The translations under genes and the position numbers were made by a program. Below are positions 7,310-14,420 of a DNA stretch of 21,064 nt, piece by piece. Source of the DNA: Caulobacteraceae bacterium (GTDB lineage Bacteria > Pseudomonadota > Alphaproteobacteria > Caulobacterales > Caulobacteraceae). The number at the start of each line of letters is the position of its first letter. Within the stretch, counting starts at the first letter, position 1. The notes below the pieces were generated by a model. That model was not told the origin of the DNA, did not search any database, and saw only the letters and a list, made by a program, of their open reading frames with translations. Location: positions 1 to 21,064 of the forward strand of contig CANGRP010000011.1 of assembly GCA_947456005.1 (NCBI GenBank). Direction: 5' to 3'.

Positions 7310-7717
7310 TCAGTTGATCAGCACGTTGAGCACCAGGAGCCGGGCGCCGGCCTGGCCGGCGGTGGTGTCCACCTGTTTCTGCAGGAGGGGGACCAACAGG
7401 TCCAGGTCGGGCGGGGCGCCGGGCGCCAGGTTGGCCGTGTAGAGGGCGAGACGGCGGGAGAGGTCCGACCGCAGCCGGGGTGTCAACAACGAGATCCGAG
7501 TCCTCAGCTTGGGATCCGGGACATCCACCCCGCTCTCCACCGACATCACCCCCCGGGTCCGGTTCGAGCGGATGATATTGGCCGTGAAGACGGGCAGGCG
7601 GACGAAGCTGGCCTGCTGGTTGCCGCCGCCGCCACTTGGGGCCGGCGGGGCCGCGGCGAGGGCCGGCCCGGCCAAGAGGAGGAGGGACGGAAGTCCGAGG
7701 AGGGCGCGCCGGAGCAT
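7310..7717 (-). CDS. Small exported protein of unknown function (FliL-like pattern)
   Basis: 135 residues. The N-terminus MLRRALLGLPSLLLLAGPALA is a clear Sec signal peptide with probable cleavage near residue 21, followed by a Gly/Ser/Gln-rich linker. The mature part has FVRLPVFTANIIR (38-50), a beta-rich middle (MSVESGVDVPD) and a helix-strand end (LLVLNVLIN). The order of segments recalls the periplasmic domain of FliL, but I see no diagnostic residues and no flagellar gene beside it apart from the pseB/pseC pair, so this is only a suggestion. The ATG at 7717 has GGGAGAG upstream. Divergent from pseB across 86 bp. A real gene, function unknown. Confidence 0.75.
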   Translation of the reverse strand: MLRRALLGLPSLLLLAGPALAAAPPAPSGGGGNQQASFVRLPVFTANIIRSNRTRGVMSVESGVDVPDPKLRTRISLLTPRLRSDLSRRLALYTANLAPGAPPDLDLLVPLLQKQVDTTAGQAGARLLVLNVLIN

Positions 7718-7738
7718 GCCGTTCTCTCCCAGATTATG

Positions 7739-7754
7739 GTTAGCAATCTCTTTA
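7739..7754. promoter_or_regulatory. Possible degenerate CtrA-type site
   Basis: GTTAG-CAATCTC-TTTA matches the reverse of the CtrA pattern TTAA-N7-TTAAC in 7 of 9 informative positions. It lies between the exported protein gene and pseB. Such short degenerate matches arise by chance, but low-AT surroundings make this one somewhat less expected. Weak. Confidence 0.2.
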
Positions 7755-7803
7755 CGCTCGACCCTCCAGAGTCCGGTTCGATTCGCAGACCCGGAGAGCC
7801 CCG

Positions 7804-8862
7804 TTGGACCGCTTCAGAACAGACTCGGGCGCGCTGGACGGCAAGACCGTCCTGGTGACCGGCGGCACTGGATCCTTCGGCCGGCGCTTCGTCGACACCG
7901 TCCTTTCGACCGGGTCGCCGCGCAAGCTCATCGTCTTCTCGCGGGACGAGCTGAAGCAGCACGAGATGCAGGTCGACATGGCTGCACGGTTCTCCCCCGA
8001 GCAGATGAGCCGGATGCGGTTCTTCCTGGGCGATGTCCGCGATCGCCAGCGGCTGACCCTGGCCCTGCGCGGGGTCGAGGTGGTGGTCCACGCCGCCGCT
8101 CTGAAGCAGGTGCCCGCCGCCGAGTACAACCCCTCCGAGTTCATCCAGACCAACGTCCTGGGGGCGGAGAACATCGTCTGGGCCGCCCTGGCCAACCGGG
8201 TGCAAAAGGTCATCGCCCTGTCCACTGACAAGGCCTGCAACCCGGCCAACCTCTACGGCGCGACCAAGCTGGCCTCGGACAAGACCTTCGTGGCCGCCAA
8301 CAACCTGTCCGGGGACATCGGCGCCCGCTTCGCTGTCGTCCGGTACGGTAATGTCGTCGGCTCCCGGGGCTCGGTGGCGCCCCTCTTCCAGAAGCTGATC
8401 GCTTCGGGCGCCCGGGACCTGCCCATCACCGACCCGCGAATGACCCGGTTCTGGATCACCCTGAACCAGGGCGTGGACTTCGTGCTCTCCTCCCTCGCCC
8501 TGATGCGGGGCGGAGAGATCTTCGTGCCCAAGATCCCCTCCATGACCATGACCGACCTGGCGGCGGCCATGGCGCCGGACCTGCCCATCCGGGTCATCGG
8601 CATCCGCCCGGGGGAGAAGCTGCACGAGATGATGATCTCGGCGGATGACGCCCGCCACGTGGTTGACCTGGGCGACCGCTACGCCATCGAGCCGGCCTTC
8701 GTGGAGTTCTCCCGGGAGTCCTTCGCCGCCGCCCATCCCCTGGTGGAGGATGGGTTCTCCTACGCCAGCAACACGAATGACGAGTGGCTGTCCCATGAGG
8801 GCCTCCTGGCCCTCCTGAACGACTCCTCGACGGGGTTGACCGCGCCGGCGGCCGGAGCCTGA
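7804..8862 (+). CDS. pseB: UDP-N-acetylglucosamine 4,6-dehydratase (inverting)
   Basis: First enzyme of CMP-pseudaminic acid synthesis: dehydrates and C5-epimerises UDP-GlcNAc. In Caulobacter the homologue FlmA serves flagellin glycosylation. 352 residues. The NAD(P)-binding GGTGSFG is at 20-26; the catalytic set T141, D142, K143 (STDKACNP) and Y151...K155 (YGATK) has the spacing of H. pylori FlaA1/PseB; IVFSRDELKQHEMQ (43-56) and VVRYGNVVGSRGSV are typical. The only reasonable start is TTG 7804: no in-frame ATG or GTG precedes the Rossmann motif, and GGAGAG stands about 5 bases upstream. One base separates its stop from the pseC start. The remaining pse genes are not in the window. Confidence 0.93.
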   Translation: MDRFRTDSGALDGKTVLVTGGTGSFGRRFVDTVLSTGSPRKLIVFSRDELKQHEMQVDMAARFSPEQMSRMRFFLGDVRDRQRLTLALRGVEVVVHAAALKQVPAAEYNPSEFIQTNVLGAENIVWAALANRVQKVIALSTDKACNPANLYGATKLASDKTFVAANNLSGDIGARFAVVRYGNVVGSRGSVAPLFQKLIASGARDLPITDPRMTRFWITLNQGVDFVLSSLALMRGGEIFVPKIPSMTMTDLAAAMAPDLPIRVIGIRPGEKLHEMMISADDARHVVDLGDRYAIEPAFVEFSRESFAAAHPLVEDGFSYASNTNDEWLSHEGLLALLNDSSTGLTAPAAGA

Positions 8863-8863
8863 C

Positions 8864-10033
8864 GTGACCGGTCGGCCCTTCCTTCCCTACGGTCGGCAGG
8901 ACATTGACGAGACCGATATCGCCGCGGTCGCCGAGGCCCTGAGGTCCGACTTCCTCACCACCGGACCCCGGGTCGACGCCTTCGAGCGGGACTTCGCCGC
9001 CGCCGTCGGTGCGCCCTTCGCCGTCGCCTGCTCCAACGGCACCGCCGCCCTGCACCTGGCCATGCTCGCCCTGGATGTCGGACCCGGAGACCGGGTCGCC
9101 GTCCCGTCCGTGACCTTCCTGGCCACCGCCAACTGCGCCCGCTTCGTCGGCGCCGAGGTGATCTTCACCGACGTCGATCCCGCAACGGGACTGATGACCC
9201 CGGACACCTTGCGGGCGGCCCTCGACCGCGCCCCGCCCGGCCCGCTGAAGGCGGTGCTGCCGGTCCACCTCCGGGGGGATGCGGCCGACCTGCCGGGCCT
9301 CTCAAGGGTCGCCGGGGACGCCGGCGCCGTCCTGGTCGAGGATGCCCCCCACGCCCTGGGCACGGAGGTCGACTTCGGCGACGGCCCCTACGCCATCGGC
9401 TGCGGCCGCTGGTCGGCGGCGGCGACTTTCTCCTTCCATCCCGTGAAGACCATCGCCACCGGCGAGGGCGGGATGATCACCACGGCGGACGAGGGCCTGG
9501 CCAGCCGCATGCGCCGCCTGCGCAGCCACGGCATGGAGCGTCCCGTCGGCGCCGATCCCTGGCTCTACGAGATGCGCGAGCCCGGCTTCAACTACCGGCT
9601 GCCGGACATCCTCTGCGCCCTGGGACAGTCCCAGCTGCGCCGCCTGCCCGCCTTTGCATCCCGTCGCCGAGACCTTGCGGCCCGCTATGCCGGCGCCCTG
9701 GCTCCCCTGGCCCCCCGGGTGCGGCTGGCCCTCACCCCGGAGTGGAGCCGGCCAGCCCTGCACCTCCTGACTGTCCTGATTGACTTCGAAGCCCTCGGTC
9801 GACGTCGGCGGCAGGTGGTCGAGGCCCTGGCGGCGGAGGGGATCGGGTCCCAGGTCCACTACATCCCGGTCCATGCCCAGCCCTACTATGTGCAGCGCTA
9901 CGGCCCCCTGAACCTGCCGGGCGCTGCGGCCTGGTACCGCCAGTGCCTGAGCCTGCCCCTGTTCCCCGCCATGGCCGACGACGACGTCGACCGGGTTGTC
10001 GACGCCCTGTCCCGGGCCCTGGGATTGGATTAG
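8864..10033 (+). CDS. pseC: UDP-4-amino-4,6-dideoxy-N-acetyl-beta-L-altrosamine transaminase
   Basis: Second enzyme of pseudaminic acid synthesis: a PLP-dependent aminotransferase acting on the PseB product, homologous to Caulobacter FlmB. 389 residues, normal for the DegT/DnrJ/EryC1 family. PLP lysine is K195 in SFHPVKTIATGEGG; SNGTAALHLA (57-66) and VEDAPHALG (158-166) form the cofactor pocket; FNYRLPDILCALG and the late VHYIPVHAQPYY are typical of PseC. Starts at GTG 8864, one base after the pseB stop, with GGAG 6 bases upstream inside the end of pseB, so the pair is an operon. In many family members the residue before HAL is an acidic or Ala position; nothing essential looks lost. Confidence 0.92.
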   Translation: MTGRPFLPYGRQDIDETDIAAVAEALRSDFLTTGPRVDAFERDFAAAVGAPFAVACSNGTAALHLAMLALDVGPGDRVAVPSVTFLATANCARFVGAEVIFTDVDPATGLMTPDTLRAALDRAPPGPLKAVLPVHLRGDAADLPGLSRVAGDAGAVLVEDAPHALGTEVDFGDGPYAIGCGRWSAAATFSFHPVKTIATGEGGMITTADEGLASRMRRLRSHGMERPVGADPWLYEMREPGFNYRLPDILCALGQSQLRRLPAFASRRRDLAARYAGALAPLAPRVRLALTPEWSRPALHLLTVLIDFEALGRRRRQVVEALAAEGIGSQVHYIPVHAQPYYVQRYGPLNLPGAAAWYRQCLSLPLFPAMADDDVDRVVDALSRALGLD

Positions 10034-10499
10034 CCGCTCGGATCGCTCCGCCGGGTCGTGCTGGGGCCTGAGTGCAGCATTGCAACCTGCGGATCGAAAT
10101 ATTCTTATATAAAACAATGACAAGATCGTCCGGGGGCGCGATCAAGAGGCGCCTCGGAGTATTGAAGGCGCCGCAAATATTGCTGCGCACACCAGATTTC
10201 ATGTTGCGCAGCATGAGGCCTCTCGCCGCGCCGCCCAGCCTGAGCTGATCGGTGATCCCTCATCGCCGAGAGCGCTTCCCTTCAAACGGAGCGTCTGAAG
10301 GGGCAAGACAGGCTCCAGGCCCGGGCGCGGCCCTATCCGGCCTCACCCGGCGTCAAATTTCATTCGCCCCAAGGCGCTGGGGCCGGGACCCGGGAAGCAA
10401 GAACCCGAAAGGCGGGCATCCGGCGCCGGGTGGCGGCCCAGGCGGCCTTTCGCAGGAGCAGACACCGTCATGCCGCGCGACTGCATAACGGTCTGCGCG
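10034..10499. other. 466-bp convergent intergenic region with AT-rich island and hairpins
   Basis: Lies between the stops of pseC and hisI. Bases 10091-10130 are about 70% A+T, in sharp contrast to the neighbours, and include TATATA at 10106-10111. A 43-codon ORF (ATG 10117 to TGA 10246-10248) starts where a transcript from that -10-like element would begin, but it has no ribosome site and uses codons rare in the neighbours (AGA, ATA, GTA). Inverted repeats: 10181-10213 (9-bp arms), CCCTTCA 10278-10284 with TGAAGGG 10296-10302, and GCCCCA 10366-10371 with TGGGGC 10378-10383. None has a U-tract. No convincing gene is seen. Confidence 0.6.
10181..10213. repeat. Perfect 9-bp inverted repeat (hairpin)
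   Basis: TGCTGCGCA at 10181-10189 and TGCGCAGCA at 10205-10213 are exact reverse complements around a 15-base loop, within the AT-rich island downstream of pseC. There is no following T-run, so it is not a standard terminator. It could be an RNA hairpin, a 3' stabilising structure or a protein site. Confidence 0.55.
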
Positions 10500-10928
10500 T
10501 CAACGGGCGTCGCGATCCGGTCCGGCGCCAGGCACGGGGGCGAGGCCGGCGCCATCGGGGGTCACGCTCCGGAAGAAGCAGGTTCGGGCGCCGACATGGC
10601 AGGCCCCGCCGTCGCCCTGCGGCCGGACCTTCAGGAGGACCGCGTCCTGGTCGCAGTCGATGCGCACCTCTTCCACGACCTGGACCTGGCCCGAGGTCTC
10701 GCCCTTCTTCCAGAGGGCCTGGCGGGAACGGCTGAAATAGACGGCCTCGCCCGAGGCCAGGGTGGCGCGCAGGGCCTCGGCGTTCATCCAGGCGAGCATC
10801 AGCACCTCGCCGGTATCGGCGTGCTGGGCGATGGCGGCGATCAGGCCGTCGGGGCCGAAGCGGGGGGCAAGGACGCCGCCGGTCTCCAGCGCCTCGACCG
10901 AGGGAGCCGCGGGGAAGTCGGCGGTCAT
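10500..10928 (-). CDS. hisI: Phosphoribosyl-AMP cyclohydrolase
   Basis: Opens the adenine ring of phosphoribosyl-AMP in histidine synthesis (third step). 142 residues, monofunctional: no HisE pyrophosphohydrolase domain follows. Landmarks are LMLAWMNAEAL (43-53), YFSRSRQALWKKGETSG (64-80), the Mg-binding DCDQD (91-95) and the Zn-binding cysteines C92, C110 and C117 with H111 in GACHVGARTCFF. The ATG at 10928 is preceded by GGAG at 6 bases and follows the folE stop by 8 bp; a longer reading frame upstream overlaps folE and is not needed. Probably co-transcribed with folE, an arrangement found in several alphaproteobacteria. Confidence 0.95.
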   Translation of the reverse strand: MTADFPAAPSVEALETGGVLAPRFGPDGLIAAIAQHADTGEVLMLAWMNAEALRATLASGEAVYFSRSRQALWKKGETSGQVQVVEEVRIDCDQDAVLLKVRPQGDGGACHVGARTCFFRSVTPDGAGLAPVPGAGPDRDAR

Positions 10929-10936
10929 GGCGGCTC

Positions 10937-11563
10937 CTATCTGCGGTTGGCGAAGTCCAGGAAGCGCTGGCGCAGGCCGTCGTCGGTCTTGAAGACGCCG
11001 GTGAACTGGGTCGTGATCGTCGAGACGTGCCGGTGGTGCAGGCCGCGGGTGGTCATGCACTGGTGGGCGGCGTCGACCAGGACCGCCACGCCCGCCGGGC
11101 GCAGGCTGTCGTTGATGGCGTTGGCGATCTGCTGGGTCAGGGTCTCCTGGTTCTGGAGACGACGGGCGAAGATGGTCACCACCTTGGCCAGCTTGGAGAT
11201 GCCCACGACCCGGTTGGTCGGCATGTAGGCCACGTAGGCCTTGCCCAGGAAGGGCGCCATGTGGTGCTCGCAGTGGCTCTCCACCTCGATGTCCCGCAGC
11301 ATGACGATGTCGTCATAGCCCTGGACATCCTCGAAGGTCTTGGACAACTCCTTGGCCGGGTCCTGGCGGTAGCCCTCGAACCAGTCCTGGTAGGCGTCGA
11401 TGACCCGCTTGGGGGTGTCGATCACGCCCTCGCGGCGGGGGTCGTCGCCCGCCCAGGCGATCAGGGTGCGGACGGCCTCCATGGCCTCCTCGCGGGTCGG
11501 GCGGCGCAGGGGCTCCAGCCCGACGGGCACGGCGGCGGTGTTGGTGTCAGCGGGAGCGGCCAT
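10937..11563 (-). CDS. folE: GTP cyclohydrolase I
   Basis: Converts GTP to dihydroneopterin triphosphate, the entry into tetrahydrofolate and pterin synthesis. 208 residues. Zinc ligands C98 and H101 lie in ESHCEHHMAPF and C169 in HQCMTTRG; GISKLAK (121-127) and TPKRV (50-54) are typical. The ATG at 11563 has AGGAAGGA just upstream, so the in-frame extension to 11686 is rejected. First gene of the leftward folE-hisI pair, divergent from cysS. The pterin dehydratase gene elsewhere in the window acts in related metabolism but is not linked by operon. Confidence 0.96.
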   Translation of the reverse strand: MAAPADTNTAAVPVGLEPLRRPTREEAMEAVRTLIAWAGDDPRREGVIDTPKRVIDAYQDWFEGYRQDPAKELSKTFEDVQGYDDIVMLRDIEVESHCEHHMAPFLGKAYVAYMPTNRVVGISKLAKVVTIFARRLQNQETLTQQIANAINDSLRPAGVAVLVDAAHQCMTTRGLHHRHVSTITTQFTGVFKTDDGLRQRFLDFANRR

Positions 11564-11616
11564 GGCGTCCTTCCTGTGGTCCCGGCGCCCAGGCCCCAGG
11601 GCGATCCCCAAAGTCC

Positions 11617-11668
11617 TTGGCCCGCCGGAGGGCCAGCCTATATACGGGAGCCGCCCCGCCGGGGGCAA
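11617..11668. promoter_or_regulatory. Possible overlapping divergent promoters of folE and cysS
   Basis: TATATA at 11639-11644 is the only AT-rich hexamer in the 140-bp gap and is self-complementary. Rightward it pairs with TTGGCC (11617-11622, spacer 16) for cysS. Leftward it pairs with TTGCCC (complement of 11663-11668, spacer 18) for folE. Leaders would be about 50-70 bases each. This is pattern matching only; alphaproteobacterial promoters are variable. Confidence 0.35.
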
Positions 11669-11703
11669 CCTCGCGCCGCATTCCACCAGGTCCAGCCCGT
11701 CCC

Positions 11704-13101
11704 ATGCCGCTTTCGCTCTACGACACCCAGGCCCGCGCCAAGCGGCCCTTCGTCCCCGCCGATCCGGCCCGGGTGACGATGTATGTCTGCGGGCCGACGG
11801 TCTACAACTTCGTGCACATCGGGAACCACCGGCCGGTGGTGGTGTTCGACGTCCTGTTCCGCCTGTTGCGCCGCACCTTCGGCGAGGACGCCGTGCTCTA
11901 CGCCGCGAACATCACGGACGTGGATGACAAGATCAATCGAAGGGCCGCCGAGGAAGGCGTCGCCATCGACGTGATCACCGAGCGCTACCTGGCCGCCTAC
12001 AACGCCGACATGGCCGAGCTGGGCGCCCTGCGGCCGACCTTCCAGCCCCGGGCGACCCGGACCATGGACGCCATCATCGCCCTGATCGGGCGGCTGGTCG
12101 GGAACGGCTCCGCCTACGCCGCCGAGGGGCATGTCCTGTTCGACACCCAGGCCTGCGCGGACTACGGCGTCCTCTCCGGCCATCCCATGGACGAGATGAT
12201 CGCCGGCGCCCGGGTGGAGGTGGCCCCCTACAAGCGCCACCCCGCCGACTTCGTCCTCTGGAAGCCGTCCAAGCCTGGCGAGCCGGTCTGGGACAGCCCC
12301 TTCGGCGCGGGCCGCCCCGGCTGGCACATCGAATGCACGGCCATGATCGAACAGTCCCTCGGCCTGCCCATCGACATCCATGGCGGCGGAGTCGACCTGC
12401 TCTTCCCGCACCATGAGAACGAACGGGCGCAGGGCGCCTGCCTCCACGACCACGCCCAGGACAGGGACCGCGCCTACGCCCGGTACTGGGTACACAACGG
12501 CTTCCTGAACTTCGGCGAGGAGAAGATGTCGAAGAGCCAGGGGAATGTCGCCCTGGTGAAGGACCTGGTGAAGGTCGCCCCGGGCGAGGCCCTGCGCTGG
12601 GCCCTGCTGGTCGGCCACTACCGCGCGCCCCTGGAATGGACCGGCGACCTCATTGCACAGTCGGTCAAGGCCCTGGACCGGCTCTACGGCGCCCTGCGCC
12701 GTTCGGCGGGGGTGGCGGCGGCCGACACGGGTCCGGACCCGGCCTTCCTGGCGGCGCTGGAGGACGACCTGAACACGCCGGCCGCCATGGCCGAGCTGTT
12801 TGGCCTGGCCACCGCCCTGGAGACGGCGACCGGCCCTGGACGGGCCGAGGCCAAGGGCCGGTTGCTGGCCTCCGCCCGGTTGATGGGTTTTCTCTACGGA
12901 GATCCCGAGGCCTGGTTCCAGGGCGGGGCGAACGAGGCCCTCAGGGCCCGGATCGACGACCTGGTGGCTCGCCGGTCAGAGGCGCGCGCGGCCAAGGACT
13001 GGCCGGCGGCCGACCAGATCCGCGACGAATTGGCCGCCCTCAATGTCGAGGTCATGGACGGTCCCTCCGGCGCGACCTGGAGACTGAAGGAGAGGACGTG
13101 A
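11704..13101 (+). CDS. cysS: Cysteinyl-tRNA synthetase
   Basis: Charges tRNA-Cys; essential, cytoplasmic, class I. 465 residues. HIGH-type motif HIGN is at 38-41 after CGPTVYNFV, and KMSKS at 274-278. Zinc ligands C29, C211, H236 and E240 match the E. coli set with an offset of one to two. GGGVDLLFPHHENE (227-240) is diagnostic. ATG 11704 is chosen because MPLSLYDTQ aligns with the family start; the ORF extends upstream to 11617 through the promoter-like region, which is not credible coding. The stop TGA shares its A with the ATG of the next gene (TGATG), opening a tight rightward run of genes. Confidence 0.97.
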   Translation: MPLSLYDTQARAKRPFVPADPARVTMYVCGPTVYNFVHIGNHRPVVVFDVLFRLLRRTFGEDAVLYAANITDVDDKINRRAAEEGVAIDVITERYLAAYNADMAELGALRPTFQPRATRTMDAIIALIGRLVGNGSAYAAEGHVLFDTQACADYGVLSGHPMDEMIAGARVEVAPYKRHPADFVLWKPSKPGEPVWDSPFGAGRPGWHIECTAMIEQSLGLPIDIHGGGVDLLFPHHENERAQGACLHDHAQDRDRAYARYWVHNGFLNFGEEKMSKSQGNVALVKDLVKVAPGEALRWALLVGHYRAPLEWTGDLIAQSVKALDRLYGALRRSAGVAAADTGPDPAFLAALEDDLNTPAAMAELFGLATALETATGPGRAEAKGRLLASARLMGFLYGDPEAWFQGGANEALRARIDDLVARRSEARAAKDWPAADQIRDELAALNVEVMDGPSGATWRLKERT

Positions 13102-13637
13102 TGGCGATCCGCCCGCCGCCCATGTTCGGCATGAAGGGGGGCGCCCCCAAGGTGCACGGGGACGCCGTCCCCTTGCGCATCGAGCACCGGATCGGCGCCC
13201 AGGTCCCCCCGGAGATCCTTTGGGAAGTCCTCGTCGGGGTCGATGGCTGGGGCGCCTGGAACCCCCTCTATCCCCAGGCTCAGGGACAGGTCCGGATCGG
13301 CGCGCAGCTCGAGCTGACGGAGGTGCTGCCTGGCCGCACCCCGCGGCAGGCCCGGCCCGTTGTGCTGGAGTGGGTGCCCCTGGAACAGATTCACTGGCGA
13401 GATTCCCGGTCGGAGGGCTGGGTCAAGTCGGTCCGGTTCATTGAGATCGACATCGTCAGCCCCACCGGCTGCATCATCTCGAACGGCGAGCTCTTCACCG
13501 GCTTCCTGGCGAAGCGGCACTTCAAGGCGCACCGCAGCGCCCATCTCCAGGGGTTCCGCGCCATGAACGAGGCCCTGGTGGACCAGGCGACGCGGATCTG
13601 GGCGGACCGGGGCGGCGTCCCGCCGGCCGCTTCATGA
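13101..13637 (+). CDS. SRPBCC-fold (START-like) domain protein, function unknown
   Basis: 178 residues, no signal peptide. The pattern of an N-terminal strand (LRIEHRIGAQVP), helix with WEVLVGVDGWGAWNPLYPQAQG (41-62), strands RIGAQLELTEVL, VVLEWVPLEQIHWRD and the C-terminal long helix (HRSAHLQGFRAMNEALVDQATRIW, ends near 167) fits the polyketide cyclase/SRPBCC fold with a hydrophobic ligand cavity. The first 20 residues are Pro/Gly/Met-rich. GWGAWNPLY is the usual signature loop. The ATG at 13101 overlaps the cysS stop by one base and has AGGAGAGG upstream; it overlaps the NifU-like gene as ATGA. Placement suggests constitutive expression with translation and Fe-S genes; ligand not known. Confidence 0.8.
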   Translation: MAIRPPPMFGMKGGAPKVHGDAVPLRIEHRIGAQVPPEILWEVLVGVDGWGAWNPLYPQAQGQVRIGAQLELTEVLPGRTPRQARPVVLEWVPLEQIHWRDSRSEGWVKSVRFIEIDIVSPTGCIISNGELFTGFLAKRHFKAHRSAHLQGFRAMNEALVDQATRIWADRGGVPPAAS

Positions 13638-14086
13638 TCGACGACATCTATTCCGCCAAGGTCCTGGCCCTTGCGGCCAACCTCCCGCACGTCGGCCGGC
13701 TGGAAGCTCCGGACGCCTCGGCGGAGAAGACTTCGCGCCTCTGCGGCAGCCGGGTGACGGTGGACGTCGGGCTCGACGCCTCCGGCCGGATTGACCGTTT
13801 CGCCCAGGACGTGAAGGCCTGCGCCCTGGGCCAGGCCTCGGCCGCCATCCTGGGCGCCGGGGCGATCGGCGCCAGCCTGAGTGAGCTGGAGTTGGCGACG
13901 GACGCCTTCCGCTCTATGCTGAAGGCGGGTGGATCCCCGCCCGAAGGACGCTTTTCGGATCTCGCCATGCTCGCCCCGGTGAAGGACTATCCCGCCCGCC
14001 ACGCCTCGACCCTGCTGGCTTTCGAGGCCGCGCTGGAGGCCGTCCGCCAGGCCCGGGCCCGAACTAGCGCCGCCGGCGCGGCTTGA
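13634..14086 (+). CDS. NifU/IscU-like iron-sulfur cluster assembly scaffold
   Basis: 150-residue protein of the NifU N-terminal (IscU-like) family, expected to hold or transfer nascent Fe-S clusters. C37 in RLCGSRVTVD and C63 in VKACALGQASAAI correspond to the first two cluster cysteines of IscU. The region where IscU has its third cysteine reads PVKDYPARHASTLL here, with no Cys, a feature I associate with the alphaproteobacterial branch; a normal [2Fe-2S] scaffold role is therefore uncertain. The ATG at 13634 overlaps the SRPBCC stop (ATGA). Downstream yidD is 55 bp away. The Suf machinery is not in the window. Confidence 0.85.
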   Translation: MIDDIYSAKVLALAANLPHVGRLEAPDASAEKTSRLCGSRVTVDVGLDASGRIDRFAQDVKACALGQASAAILGAGAIGASLSELELATDAFRSMLKAGGSPPEGRFSDLAMLAPVKDYPARHASTLLAFEAALEAVRQARARTSAAGAA

Positions 14087-14141
14087 TCCGGCGGACTCCC
14101 CGGGATAAGCGCAAGCTCAATTCGCAAGCCTGCGAGCCGGC

Positions 14142-14417
14142 ATGACCTTCTATGTTCGCTGCGTCAGGGGCGCCCATCGCGCCTACAAGCTGACGCTCTC
14201 GCCCCTGATCGGGCGCCAGTGCCGGTTTCTTCCGACCTGTTCGGATTACGCGGCGGAGGCCCTGATCACGCACGGTCCCTGGAAAGGCGCCGGACTGGCC
14301 GCCAGCCGACTGTGCCGATGCAATCCCTGGGGGGGATCGGGCTTCGACCCGGTGCCGCCCCGGAGCCCGAACGACCCCGCCGCGGCGGAGTCCGAGGCTC
14401 CGAATCGGACGACCTGA
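14142..14417 (+). CDS. yidD: Membrane protein insertion efficiency factor YidD
   Basis: Small membrane-associated protein that aids YidC-dependent insertion. 91 residues, within the family range. The signature is intact: YKLTLSPLIGRQCRFLPTCS (15-34) with C27 and C33, DYAAEAL, GPWKG, then SRLCRCNPWGGSG with C58 and C60 and FDPVP. The amphipathic N-terminal stretch is as expected. yidD usually sits beside rnpA and yidC, but in many alphaproteobacteria it is found near thrS or a NifU-like gene, as here. It ends three bases before the thrS ATG. Confidence 0.95.
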   Translation: MTFYVRCVRGAHRAYKLTLSPLIGRQCRFLPTCSDYAAEALITHGPWKGAGLAASRLCRCNPWGGSGFDPVPPRSPNDPAAAESEAPNRTT

Positions 14418-14420
14418 ACC

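Noticed and set aside
7546..8796. 416-codon minus-strand frame over pseB
   Set aside because: Antisense to a complete PseB; repetitive Gly/His/Asp content typical of a shadow frame.
10117..10248. 43-codon ORF as a confident gene
   Set aside because: No ribosome site, rare codons and a hairpin inside it; kept only as part of the AT-rich island finding.
10929..11060. Longer frame upstream of hisI
   Set aside because: Overlaps the end of folE in another frame; ATG 10928 has GGAG at 6 bases and matches the family length.
11617..11703. Upstream extension of cysS
   Set aside because: Passes through the promoter-like region; the family N-terminus begins at MPLSLYDTQ.
11638..12618. 326-codon minus-strand frame over cysS
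   Set aside because: Antisense to cysS with no domain pattern.
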